This document shows positions 36,033 to 47,849 of a DNA stretch of 64,000 bases, one piece after another. The position numbers and the translations under genes were made by a program. How positions within the stretch are numbered: the stretch's first letter is position 1; every line of letters starts with the position of its first letter. The notes below the pieces were generated by a model that had not been told where the DNA came from, made no database searches, and saw only the letters and a list, made by a program, of their open reading frames with translations. Source of the DNA: Cafeteria roenbergensis (Eukaryota > Sar > Bigyra > Bicosoecida > Cafeteriaceae). The DNA lies in NCBI GenBank assembly GCA_008330645.1, contig VLTN01000063.1, positions 62,001 to 126,000 on the forward strand, written 5' to 3'.

Positions 36033-39000
36033 CGTGGTTGCGTGCCTCGCACGGACGGACGCCTCCGGCGTGGTGACGAAAGCAAATGCGTTGAACGTGC
36101 CGAGCGCCTCAAAATGCGTGCAAGCTCTTTGCTAAAACCAGAACGTGCACATAGCCGAGGCACTTGGCCGCCGAGTGCTTCCCGACTGATACACTCGAAC
36201 CCATTGATTTCGTCGCAGAGCGAATCTCCCACAGCAAAACTGTTTCGCTGCGGCAAAACAAGCAAGCTGTATGTGGAGCAAGGCATTGCATGGGCCCAGT
36301 GATTCCTCAGTTTTTGCATGCTACAGTCGTGCGTTTAGTCAATGCAGTCGGAGCAGTGAAAAGCGAGCCGATCCATTGAGGCAAGGCCAGCAAACAACTC
36401 ATGCGAAAGTGTTGGGAGCGAAAGCAGTGACCAGGAGTGAGTTTGCAAAGAAAGCCCGAAACCGTCACATAGCCTTCAGGAAACGCGGAAGTGGCTTTAT
36501 CCCCCTGCCCGCACTTCCTTGCTGAACGAAGATGGGCAATGATCAAATCGAAGTTACAGGGTTGACACGGTGATAATCGTCGCAATGACGAATCAACTTG
36601 GAGCCCAATCCATTCCGCATGTGCGACAAGCCTCGTGCTCCCATCACCACTCAGTCTGAAAGCGATCAGGCCCTCTCGTGACAGCAGAAGCAACGACTGC
36701 CTTTGCGAACGCCCGTATCACAAAACCGCACTCTCCTTGGTGCCGTTTACGTCGCTTCGCCATGCCCTTTCCCCTCCGCGGATGAAGCTGTTTGCGTGGC
36801 TCGTGGTTCTACAAAACTGAGACAACAAATTTCCTTCCAGCCGGAAACACCAGAATCATGGCACAGCTTCTGCAAGCGTTTGGGGCAAACGCATTTACTG
36901 CGTATCCCAGGTGTTGGAGGCGCTCGAACTGTGCCCGCATTTGGGCTCGCCAGGCGTGTTCGGCGACAGGTAAAATAACTGACCCTCAAGATTTGAGCGT
37001 CGCAGTGAGTGGCACCTTCTGGCATTCCCAAAATCTTGCGGAGAAGTCACCACTCAGAGAAAAGAACATTTCGATGAGATGCTCGTTGTCGCCACCGTGG
37101 AGATCCTCGCCAGGGCCTCCCGTATGCCGCTGGGCTTTCCGGCGGCTGCTCCACCTTTGCAAGCGAGGACCGCACAGAAGGCCTGGTTTCGGAAAAGTTG
37201 CCATGGAGGTTGAGCACCTGAGTCGTACAACGTCACAGAGCAATGCGGCCCATCATCATCCACGCTCACTGCCGTTTCTCGACTTTCGTAACAATGACGA
37301 AGTCAAGGTTGAGGCCCTTGGAGCTTGCCGACGCACGTTCTCAACCGTGCCTGTCGCTTGTTAAACTGGCAACGCCGTTTTCTCTGCATGAGAAGTTGCA
37401 CAGTTCGCTTCGTCGCCGAAGGATTCGTTTTGCTTCCCAACCAAAAGGTGTGTGCGAGTTGCACATGAGATCCGACGTTGGCACTCTCGCGCAAAAGAGT
37501 TTCAGGGAGTCATCATGGTGGCGACTCGAAGCTCGGGACAGCCATCCACACTCAGAGGCTGTTGGCCGCATTGAATCTGCTTCACCCTTTGTCCTGGAAA
37601 CGACTTCTTGGGAGCCGTCGTCGAGTGGCGCCTTCGATGCCGGGCCCAACCAACCGGGCCGCAGTGGAGGCAAGCCTGAACCATGCTTGCCCCTGTGGGG
37701 CCCACGCCGCCGCTGACACCGCACTTGCATTCATGGCTGCACCCACCTGATCCGCGTCGGAGGCCGTGCCTGGCTCGGCTGCGCCCTACTGGCTCAAGCC
37801 GCGGAGTACGAGGCCCGGGGGCCGCAATCCTGCCGACGCTGCGTCGGACTGGATCAGGGGGCAGTTTGTGGCTTCTGTGCAGGAAGGCCCAAAGGCGAGC
37901 GCCAATTCGACTGGACAGGCTGAGGCGTGTGATGGCTAGGACTGGTGCTTGGAACGCACGACTCGGTTCGTTGGTGACGGGGCTCTGGAAGGCCTCTTGG
38001 CGGTGTCACGCGCGTGTGCTGCTTCGGCGGAGGCGCTAGCCTTCGCTTGCGTCATCCAAGGCGCTGAGATGCCAGCTTTGGCCGCACATGGCGCGTGCGT
38101 GTGCTTGTGTTCAAGGGAGTGCACAACCCGCTCCATCCCTGGCAGAGTCATATTTGCGCGACAGTGATGCGCGCGTCTGGCGTTGAGAGCCTGATGTAGG
38201 GAGCCGCGTGTTCGGGCACTCGATGCGCCCAAACCCACGAGCGGAAGCAACGCGTGTGTTGGAAATCCGACCCTGGCTGCCGCAGGTGCGTACGACGTGG
38301 CCGAGGCATCGCTCATTGTCAGCCCTCACTTGGGAAACGCGGCAGACGGAGCCCTCTGAATGGTGGGGTTCCTTGTGAGGAGCTTGCATGCCAGCGCGGG
38401 GTAGCATGGGGCTGCGAACACAGGGCGACTCGCGGCGCGAGGTTTTGCTCCCCAGCCTCAACAGTGGACGCTGGAGTTGGGGCGAGCTACGAGTTTGCAC
38501 CGGCTGAGCGTGCGCGACGAGTGCGGGCCGCTGCCCGTCTACGCGCGCGCCTCCAGACGCGAGCTCCCACCAGCACGTAAACTCGCACTCACACACTCGC
38601 AGGCAGTCCCTCACTCGCTCGCTGCAATGGTGTTGGAAATGAAAATCTGGTGGTGCTGTCCCCTTGAGCTGAGCGGCCACCGGCCTTGGACGCAGCAACA
38701 TTTCCTGGGCCCGCTCTGTCCCACGGCAAGCACGAGCAATTCGACCCGCTCGCAAGCTCGCCCTCTGGGCGTACCCACCAGTTTGAGCTCGCGTGGGGCT
38801 CACCGGCCGCACCCGCACCCGTCGCACGCACATGCCCCGAGTGGTGTGTGTGTGATCAATTCGATCGTTTGACCCCTCCCTCCCGTACCCCGGGCGACCC
38901 CGTGTGGCCCTCAGCCGCGCCGAACTTGAGCCACTGGGTCAACATCGGTCCTTCGCCCGCACGCGGACCCTCAACGTTCATGTAGGTCAGCAATCCTCGT

Positions 39001-39054
39001 CATGCCTCTTGGCCAACATCGATCCGCCATGCCAGAGGGCGCACACGCATCAAG
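36033..39054. other. 3-kb gene-poor stretch; first half of unusually low GC
   Basis: It lies between the convergent aureochrome and ankyrin genes. From about 36040 to 37600 the base composition changes abruptly: the 60 bases from 36541 contain only 26 G or C, against a strongly GC-rich surround. Open frames are short and overlap with no recognisable product on either strand. I saw no terminal repeats, no transposase or reverse-transcriptase motifs, and no tRNA or snRNA signature. From about 37600 to 38950 the GC level recovers and there is still no convincing gene. It may hold long 3' UTRs, a noncoding RNA or a decayed insertion. Confidence 0.5.
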
Positions 39055-42000
39055 TCAATGCAACCATGTCACAAGCAGACGCCGGCGATGCCATCGCTGG
39101 AGGCGCTCAGCGCCAAGAAGCGCACTCTTGCATTTGTCTGACCTGCACAGATCGAGGGCGGACTTGCCATCCTGCAGCACGGCATCGCGGCCACCGCGGA
39201 GCGACGGGGAGACGCGCTCTCGCCAGAGTCGCGGCTGCAGTGGCAGCGCAACCAAAGCGAACATGATTGCCATCGCCAGCAAGATGGCCCGACAGGCGCT
39301 GACAGAGGGGTGTGGATTGGCGAGGAGCGCTCGGCTCTGGGCCGCGAACTGCAAGCCCAAGGTCAAGTAGCGAGAGACTGACGTGTTTCTTGGCCTCCGG
39401 GTCGGCGCCGTGGTCCAGCAGCAGCGCCACGGCCTCCGCTCTGCCGTGCCGGGCGGCCAAGAGGAGGGCGGTGTAGCCATCCTGCAGCGCCCAAACACGC
39501 ACACCAGCCACGCCAACACACCACAACGTCGGCCACGGCCTCACAGTCAACCGATGCCCTCGCCCGCCCCGCACCCGCCCGACACGCCGCTCCCCGGTGC
39601 GCGCTTCCGGCCCCGCCGCCCGAGCAGCAGGCCGAACACGCCCCGCACTGCTGCTGGCCGCATCGCGACCTCGCACGACGCCAGCGGGGTGACATGCCGG
39701 TGGCGCAGTCGATGGGCTGACCTTTTCCTTGGCCTCCAGGTCGGCGCCGCGGTCCAGCAGCATCGCTATGGCTTCCACTTTGCCAGTTCGGGCGGCCCAG
39801 AGGAGGGCTGTGTAGCCATCCTGCAGCGCCCAAACACGCATACCAGCAGCGACAACACACCACAACGTCGGCCACGGCCTCACAATCAACCGATGCCCTC
39901 GCCCGCCCCGCACCCGCCCGACACGCCGCTCCCCGGTGCGCGCTCCCGCCTCCGCCGCCCAAGCAGCAGGCATACCACGCCCCGCACTGCTGCTGGCCGC
40001 ATCGCGACCTCGAACAGCGCCGGCAGGGCGACATACCCGTGGCGTAGCCGATGGCTGACCTTGCTCTTGGCCTCCAGGTCGGCGCCGCGGTCCAGCAGCA
40101 GCGCCACGGCCTCCGCTCTGACGTGCAGGGCGGCCAAGAGGAGGGCGGTGTAGCCATCCTGCAGCGCCCAAACACGCACACCAGCCACGCCAACACACCA
40201 CAACGTCGGCCACGGCCTCACAGTCAACCGATGCCCTCGCCCGCCCCGCACCCGCCCGACACGCCGCTCCCCGGTGCGCGCTTCCGGCTCCGCCGCCCGA
40301 GCAGCAGGCATACCACGCCCCGCACTGCTGCTGGCCGCATCGCGACCTCGCACGACGCCGGCGGGGTGACATGCCGGTGGCGCAGAGGATGGGCTGACCT
40401 TGTCCTTGGCCTCCGGGTCGGCGCCGCGGTCCAGCAGCATCGCTATGGCTTCCACTTTGCCAGTTCGGGCGGCCCAGAGGAGGGCTGTGTAGCCATCCTG
40501 CAGCGCCCAAACACGCATACCAGCCACGCCAACACACCACAACGTCGGCCACGGCCTCACAGTCAACCGATGCCCTCGCCCGCCCCGCACCCGCCCGACA
40601 CGCCGCTCCCCGGTGCGCGCTTCCGGCTCCGCCGCCCAAGCAGCAGGCATACCACGCCCCGCACTGCTGCTGGCCGCATCGCGACCTCGCACGACGCCGG
40701 CGGGGTGACATGCCGGTGGCGCAGTCGATGGGCTGACCTTGTCCTTGGCCTCCGGGTCGGCGCCGCGGTCCAGCAGCAGCGCCACGGCCTCCGCTCTGAC
40801 GTGCAGGGCGGCCCAGAGGAGGGCTGTGTAGCCATCCTGCAGCGCCCAAACACGCATACCAGCAGCGACAACACACCACAACGTCGGCCACGGCCTCACA
40901 GTCAACCGATGCCCTCGCCCGCCCCGCACCCGCCCGACACGCCGCTCCCCGGTGCGCGCTTCCGGCCCCGCCGCCCGAGCAGCAGGCATACCACGCCCCG
41001 CACTGCTGCTGGCCGCATCGCGACCTCACACGACGCCGGCGGGGTGACATGCCGGTGGCGCAGTCGATGGGCTGACCTTGTCCTTGGCCTCCGGGTCGGC
41101 GCCGCGGTCCAGCAGCAGCGCCACGGTCTCCGCTCTGCCGTGCCAGGCGGCCAAGAGGAGGGCGGTGTTGCCATCCTGCAGCGCCCAAACACGCATACCA
41201 GCAGCGACAACACACCACAACGTCGGCCACGGCCTCACAGTCAACCGATGCCCTCGCCCGCCCCGCAACCGCCCGACACGCCGCTCCCCGGTGCGTGCTC
41301 CCGCCTCCGCCGCCCAAGCAGCAGGCATACCACGCCCCGCACTGCTGCTGGCCGCATCGCGACCTCGCACGACGCCGGCGGGGTGACATACCGGTGGCGT
41401 AGCCGATGGCTGACCTTGCTCTTGGCCTCCAGGTCGGCGCCGCGGTCCAGCAGCATCTCCATGGTCTCCGCTCTGACGTGCAGGGCGGCCCAGAGGAGGG
41501 CTGTGTAGCCATCCTGCAGCGCCCAAACACGCACACCAGCAGCGACAACACACCACAACGTCGGCCACGGCCTCACAGTCAACCGATGCCCTCGCCCGCC
41601 CCGCACCCGCCCGACACGCCGCTCCCCGGTGCGCGCTCCCGCCTCCGCCGCCCGAGCAGCAGGCATACCACGCCCCGCACTGCTGCTGGCCGCATCGCGA
41701 CCTCGCACGACGCCAGCGGGGTGACATGCCGGTGGCGCAGTCGATGGGCTGACCTTGTCCTTGGCCTCCAGGTCGGCGCCGCGGTCCAGCAGCATCGCTA
41801 TGGCTTCCACTTTGCCAGTTCGGGCGGCCCAGAGGAGGGCTGTGTAGCCATCCTGCAGCGCCCAAACACGCATACCAGCAGCGACAACACACCACAACGT
41901 CGGCCACGGCCTCACAGTCAACCGATGCCCTCGCCCGCCCCGCACCCGCCCGACACGCCGCTCCCCGGTGCGCGCTCCCGCCTCCGCCGCCCAAGCAGCA

Positions 42001-44118
42001 GGCATACCACGCCCCGCACTGCTGCTGGCCGCATCGCGACCTCGAACAGCGCCGGCAGGGCGACATACCCGTGGCGTAGCCGATGGCTGACCTTGCTCTT
42101 GGCCTCCAGGTCGGCGCCGCGGTCCAGCAGCAGCGCCACGGCCTCCGCTCTGACGTGCCGGGCGGCCAAGAGGAGGGCGGTGTAGCCATCCTGCAGCGCC
42201 CAAACACGCACACCAGCCACGCCAACACACCACAACGTCGGCCACGGCCTCACAGTCAACCGATGCCCTCGCCCGCCCCGCACCCGCCCGACACGCCGCT
42301 CCCCGGTGCGCGCTCCCGCCTCCGCCGCCCGAGCAGCAGGCCGAACACGCCCCGCACTGCTGCTGGCCGCATCGCGACCTCGCACGACGCCAGCGGGGTG
42401 ACATGCCGGTGGCGCAGTCGATGGGCTGACCTTTTCCTTGGCCTCCAGGTCGGCGCCGCGGTCCAGCAGCATCGCTATGGCTTCCACTTTGCCAGTTCGG
42501 GCGGCCAAGATGAGGGCGGTGTAGCCATCCTGCAGCACCCAACATGCACACCAGCAACGAGAACACACCACAACAACGTCGACCTCGGCCCCACAGTCAA
42601 CTGAAGCCCTCCCCCGCCCCTCACACGCCCCCGACACGCGGCTCCCCCGTGCGCGCTCCCGGCCCCGCCGCCCATCCAGCAGGCCGACCACGCCCGGCAC
42701 TGCAGCTGGCCGCACCGCCACCTCGAACGACACCGACGGGGCGACATGCCCGTGGCGCAGCCGATGGCTGACATTGCTCCTGGCCTCCGGGTCGGCGCCG
42801 CGGCCCAGCAACAGCGCAACTGTCTCAACGCTGTCACTGTAGGCAGCCCAGAGGAGGGCTGTGTAGCCATTCTGCAGCCAGCAGCGACAACACACCTCAA
42901 CGTCGGCCACGGCCTCACAGTCAACCGAAGCCCTCGCCCGCCCCACACCCGCCCGACACGCCGCTCCCCGGTGCGCGCTCCCGGCCCCGCCGCCCATCCA
43001 GCAGGCCGACCACGCCCGGCACTGCAGCTGGCCGCACCGCCACCTCGAACGACACCGACGGGGCGACATGCCCGTGGCGCAGCCGATGGCTGACATTGCT
43101 CTTGGCCTCCAGGTCGGCGCCGCGGTCCAGCAGCAGCGCCACGGCCTCCGCTCTGCCACAGTAGGCAGCCCAGAGGAGGGCGGTGTAGCCATTCTGCAGC
43201 GCCCAAACACGCATGCCAGCAGCGACAACACACCTCAACGTCGGCCACGGCCTCACAATCAACCGAAGCCCTCGCCCGCCCCACACCCGCCCGACACGCG
43301 GCTCCCCGGTGCGCGCTCCCGGCCCCGCCGCCCATCCAGCAGGCCGACCACGCCCGGCACTGCAGCTGGCCGCACCGCCACCTCGAACGACACCGACGGG
43401 GCGACATGCCCGTGGCGCAGCCGATGGCTGACATTGCTCTTGGCCTCCAGGTAGGCGCCGCGGTCCAGCAGCAGCGCCACGGCCTCCGCTCTGCCACAGT
43501 AGGCAGCCCAGAGGAGGGCGGTGTAGCCATTCTGCAGCGCCCAACACGCATGCCAGCAGCGACAACACACCTCAACGTCGGCCACGGCCTCACAATCAAC
43601 CGAAGCCCTCACCTGCCTCGCACCTGCCCCCGACACGCGGCTCCCCGGTGCGCGCTCCCGGCCCCGCCGCCCATCCAGCAGGCCGACCACGCCCGGCACT
43701 GCAGCTGGCCGCATCTCGACCTCGCACAGCGCCGGCGAGGCGACATGCCGGTGGCGCAGCCGATGGGCTGACTGCGTCCTTGGCCTCCAGGTCGGCGCCG
43801 CGGTCCAGCAATTCTTGAATTGACTCAACGCGACCATTCTGTGCTGCCGTCATGAGCGGCGTGCGCCCAGACTGCGCGGCCGTACCATGCAGCGGCCAAG
43901 AGTCACAGCAATCAACTGTCCACGAGCTCCTCCTCCGGCCCTCCAAGACCCGCTAAGACCCCAGCTCCAGCCCCGCAAACGCCCGTGCTCACCCAATTTG
44001 CCCAGTTCGCCGGCGCGCCCGCCTCCAGCAGCCTCGTCACCTCGCCCGTGTTCCCGGCCTCCGCGGCAGTCGACAGCGCCTGTCCCATGTCGTCAGGGCT
44101 CATCGCCGCGGCGGCCAT
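39055..44118 (-). CDS. 16-exon ankyrin-repeat protein, one repeat per exon
   Basis: Reconstructed exons, 5' to 3': 44118-43993, 43871-43773, 43531-43433, 43193-43095, 42871-42773, 42529-42431, 42190-42092, 41852-41754, 41513-41415, 41175-41077, 40836-40738, 40497-40399, 40158-40060, 39820-39722, 39481-39383, 39171-39055; 542 residues. All fourteen internal exons are exactly 99 bases in phase 0 and each encodes one 33-residue ankyrin repeat (DGYTALLWAARTGKVEAIAM then LLDRGADLEAK). The first exon carries a half repeat (STAAEAGNTGEVTRLLEAGA); the last encodes DGKSALDLCRSDKCKSALLG and a basic tail. Acceptors are CTGCAG in most copies; donors are GTCAGC in nearly all internal introns, GTGAGC in intron 1 and GTCAGT in the last. 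No other domain is visible. Ankyrin arrays bind proteins; the partner is unknown. The later repeats are almost identical, which indicates recent expansion. Confidence 0.85.
39383..43871 (-). repeat. Tandem array of 338-340 bp exon+intron units
   Basis: Fourteen copies of a 99-base ankyrin exon, separated by introns of 239-243 bases (one is 223). The introns match one another about as well as the exons do. Between about 39383 and 42529 the copies are very similar; those from 42773 to 43531 form a second, more diverged subfamily (NGYTALLWAAYCGRAEAVAL), and the 43773 copy is the most distant. Introns after exons ending SK or SN are 239 bases because one G is missing near the donor; most others are 240. 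The variant GCAGGCCGAACACG occurs only in introns 39482-39721 and 42191-42430, next to the two exons ending KEK. Confidence 0.92.
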
Positions 44119-44651
44119 GGCCTCGGCTGCGCTGGCTGTCGGGAGTGCGCAGCCGCGGGAGCGCCGAGCATCGGAGCAAGCCCTGGGCTCTGCCGCCGCG
44201 GAATGTCGCGCTGAGTGATGCTCGCTCTGGCGGGAAGCACGCCTGTATCCCCCACCGGAGCACCGCCGCTGGGCCATGCAGCACAAACACACATGCCGTA
44301 ACTGCACACGCGCGGGTGATAGTTCGGGCAGGCCCCGTCCGCGGCCGCCTGACAGCAGTGCTGCTCGCGAAGCGATTGCCGCCAATCGCGCTCGCCTCGC
44401 TCCGATAACGCTCGCGCCTCCGCCATCCCCGCCACCCAGGCATGGCCCCACAAAGCATTCGGTGGCAACCAGTCTGGTTGGGGCTCGGGTGCAACAGCAG
44501 CCGGGCAGCATCCCTGCACCCATCCGTGCGGCCGAGCGGCCGAGCCGAACAATCAACACACCCTCCCGCCGGCCACCGCCCAGCACCGATCGCAGCGCCA
44601 CTGTGCGCCGCCGTGGGGCCCAGCCGCATAGTCGGACCGGTCAAGCCCGTC
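44119..44651. other. Upstream region of the ankyrin gene
   Basis: 533 bases between the ankyrin start codon and the 3' end of the next minus-strand gene. It must hold the ankyrin promoter. Open frames here look accidental. No repeat or RNA gene seen. Confidence 0.45.
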
Positions 44652-45656
44652 CTAGTCCGCGGCTGCCGCTGCGCCTTCCCCTGCTGGCTCGACTGCTTGG
44701 AGCGAAAACCTCAGCGGGGCAGACGACGTTGCCGCCAGCACTCTGAACACGAGCTCCGTGTGTCGAAAGGCTGCAGCAAGGGCCACAGTTGCAAGGCGCT
44801 TGCCGCACTGCAGGGGGTCTCGCGGCCTAGCGACGGGTGATGCAACCCCGAGCAGCCTGGCGAAGCCGGGCACTACAACCTCCACCGCTGTGACGGCCTC
44901 TCGCGATTGTTCGCTGCTGACCCGAGAGAGGGCGCCTGGTTCGGGGCGCGGGGCCGGACAGAGCTTCGAGCTGAACCCATGCGGACCGAGCAGTGCCGTG
45001 GCCGCTGCTACCACCTGCGCGTGGCGTGCACCGTCCGGGTGCGGCTTCACACGCATTCAGGGGGCGACGCGCGCGCTGCAGCGCTTCCACCGAGCAGCCC
45101 CGTTTGCAGGCTGCCGTGTTTGTCTTACCTGAGCGTCCATCGCTCGCTGGACCCATCGGTGGTCAGCGTCCTGTCGCCGCAACCTCGGGCTGATGCGGAA
45201 CTTTAGCGCACTCGCTCTTCCGTCCCTCAGCTCGAGCGCGCCCGTGGCACAAAGCCGGAGGAACCTGGTTGCCATGGTCGCAAAATAGGGCACTGCCTTG
45301 ACCGTGTCTGCATCGGCGGGGAGCACAAGGGGGCAGAGTGGGGCCGCTAGCGAGCAGGCGTGCATTCAACCTGACGCGAGGGCGCTTCGTGGCCAGACGC
45401 AATGCGCTTGGCCTGGCTCACAAAACGGGCGCCCCGCTGAGTCGAAGACACGGAAGTGCTCCAGAGGGCCGCACTGGGTCGTGACCAGGTGCTGGACTGC
45501 TGCGGGGGAGACTGCTGACGGAAACGGCCCGATTTCCATGCCTAGGGGCGGCCGCAGCCCGGGCCTGCAAGCCAACACCACCTCCAGTGAAGTTTCCGCG
45601 CGCCCGGGGAGAAAGTGTAGGCTTTCTCTCCCAGTGAATGCCTTCGTATCGGCCAT
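44652..45656 (-). CDS. Three-exon protein of unknown function
   Basis: Predicted from matching splice phases. Exon 1 45656-45422 (ATG, MADTKAFTGRESLHFLPG), donor GTGAGC, phase 1; exon 2 45292-45129, which ends CTCAG before GTAAGA, phase 0; exon 3 45014-44652, acceptor GCGCAG. Introns are 129 and 114 bases. The product has 253 residues with ordinary globular composition: SLEVVLACRPGLRPPLGMEI, VQHLVTTQCGPLEHFRVFDS, YFATMATRFLRLCATGALEL, then ALLGPHGFSSKLCPAP and TELVFRVLAATSSAP. There is no signal peptide, membrane helix or familiar motif. Each reading frame stops shortly after its donor, and the three pieces join only in this way, which supports the model. The start lies 134 bases from the saposin-like gene's start on the other strand. 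Function unknown. Confidence 0.55.
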
Positions 45657-45790
45657 GAGGAATTCGAATGTGCAGTGCTCGATGGCAAATATTTGCTCGG
45701 CTCGATATGCCAGCCAATGGGCTCTGCTCGTCGACGCCCGAAGCCGCACTAGCCACGCCGCCTTGCGCCGGGCAGGGGGGGCGCAGCCAG
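45657..45790. promoter_or_regulatory. Short divergent promoter region
   Basis: 134 bases between the start codons of the three-exon unknown (-) and the saposin-like protein (+), the tightest divergent pair in the window. It includes an AT-richer patch at 45660-45700. Assigned on geometry only. Confidence 0.4.
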
Positions 45791-47798
45791 ATGCCTGGCG
45801 ATCGTGCAGTGCTGCTCTTGGGGCTGTTGGCCATGGCATTTTGCGCTGGCGCTTGGGGCGCCGAGACAGCTGAGCAAGTTTCAGCCAGCACGCGGTTTCA
45901 GTCGCGCAGGACACAAGCCGCCACTGGGGCTGAGCATGGGGGCATTTTTTCTATGGTGAGGGGTATGAGCGCCGAGGAGGGCGGGGGGGGGGCAACCAGG
46001 CGGCGACGGCTGCGGAAGCACGCGCTGGTGGGCGCTCCGGGGCGTGCCTGTGCACGTTTCCAGAATCGACTGGCTGCGCGGAGCAGGGCTGCGCGGCGCC
46101 TTGATACCAGTCAGCGCGCTTGGTCCCCGTGCGCGCGCCGGCTGATGGTGCGACCTCTTCGCGCCTGCGCCGCCGTGGCTTCCGTGCGCAGTTTACCAAG
46201 CGGTCGCTGAAGATGTACATGTTCACGTCGCGAAAATGTGCACTGTGCGAGTACGTGGTTGAGATGGTGGACCGGAAGCTCCAGAACAACCCCTTCGTCG
46301 ACTGGAAGCCGATCGCGTCGTTTGTCGGCGAGGGGGGAGCAGGGTCCGAGACCACGGTGCCGCGCGCGCCAACCCCTCCCCGCACCGATCGTCCGGACTC
46401 CGAGCCGGCACCGCCACCGTGGCGACGCCCCCCTCCCGACCCCGCCCAGCCGGCAACTGCGGACGAGCTGCGAATGTCCAACGCTCAGCAAACGGGCGTC
46501 GATGCCCTTCCTGGCCGGGACGGCACCGGGCCGACTTCGCCGGTGGCAAATCTCCTGCAGCTTGAGGTGGCCAAGGACGAGGGCATGCCCGGCACGGGAA
46601 GCGTGCCATTCACCGAACCGTTCAACCTTGATTTGGCCGACCGGCTCTCGGCAATGAGTTCCTCACCAAAAGTTGCTCAGCTACTGCTGCCTCGCGCAAT
46701 GGCAGCGGACAAGGACGCGAATCCGCGAACTGCGTTTCGGAACACTCTCGCAGACCAGTATTCAGTCGGGGAGAGGGAGGTCCCGGCTGCTCCGCTGGAC
46801 CTTGAGTCCATCCCAAGCAGCAGGGTGCCGCTAAAGAGCTCGAGCATCCCGGGGGTAGCAAGGTTCAAGTTTCCGATGCTGCTTCAGGAAGCAGCGTCCG
46901 CTTCCCAGCAAGGCCAAGCTACTTTGGGCACCCCGTCCCTGCTGGAAACTGAGGCTATCAGCAGGGCCACTCGCGAGGCTTCGGTTACATCGCACCTGGA
47001 GGGCCTCACCCGGGCCGAAACCCTGCTCCGGGTCGAGGCTCGTGTGAAAGCCGCCCTGAAGCTTGCGAAGGAGCAGCGCTCTGCGGCGAGGGCAAGGGCA
47101 GCATCACGAGGAGCAACTAGGCAAGGGCTGGCCGACTTGGACGAAGCTGCAGCCCATTGGGCAGACGAGTCCGCCGCCGGCCTTGCGTCGCTCCTGCAGC
47201 TGCAAGCCGAGCCGTCGTTCCGGTCGTTTTCGCTTGGAAAGCACCTCGGAGACATAAGCACGCCAGCTCTTGACGAATCCATGGCTGCCAAGCAAGCGGA
47301 TGCTCAGCAGTTCGCGGCCAGGTTCCCGTCAGTGGCGCCGCCCAGTGGACAGGACGCGCCCATTAGCGCCGGTCTGCCAAATTCTGATCCGGCTGCAACC
47401 TACTCTGCCAGCGCGAGCTGGCCAGCACCGTCCAGCAGGGACATGTTCACCCAGAGATTCCGGAGTGTGCTAGACATGGGATTCGCCGCTCCTGTAGCGG
47501 ACGCAGTGCCGGATGGTCGCTCGCAGCAGACCCCCGCAGCGAGCCTCGCGGGTTGGGTACCATCGCGGACTCCAGCTGGTCAGTCGCCAGGGCTTGCCGA
47601 GGCGCAGTTCCAGGCGCAACAAGCGATGCCCGAATGGAACGGCGGAGCCGGAGCTGCCACGGTGTTGGGCCCGCCGGGGATGACAGCAAGCGGAGTCAAC
47701 CCGAGTGCCTGGGCTGTCCCTGACCAGGAGCAGGCAACCTCTGTGCCTGGGGTGGTGGATGCGGCGACGATAGAAGCTGGTGGAGGAGAGCATCAACT

Positions 47799-47849
<51 letters not shown>

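Noticed and set aside
37054-38833. Several 70-240 codon frames in the gene-poor stretch
   Set aside because: They overlap on both strands, lack motifs, and no combination with matching splice phases was found.
36033-39054. A transposon or LTR element in the low-GC stretch
   Set aside because: I found no terminal repeats, target-site duplication, or transposase or polymerase motifs by eye.
40051-41508. Long plus-strand open frames across the ankyrin array
   Set aside because: They are periodic shadows of the ankyrin exon-intron units on the other strand, with Pro/Arg-rich nonsense translation.
39383-43871. Regularly spaced near-identical segments resembling a giant CRISPR-like array
   Set aside because: The repeated parts are in-frame 99-base ankyrin exons, and the spacers are themselves near-identical introns; CRISPR spacers are unique and about 30-40 bases.
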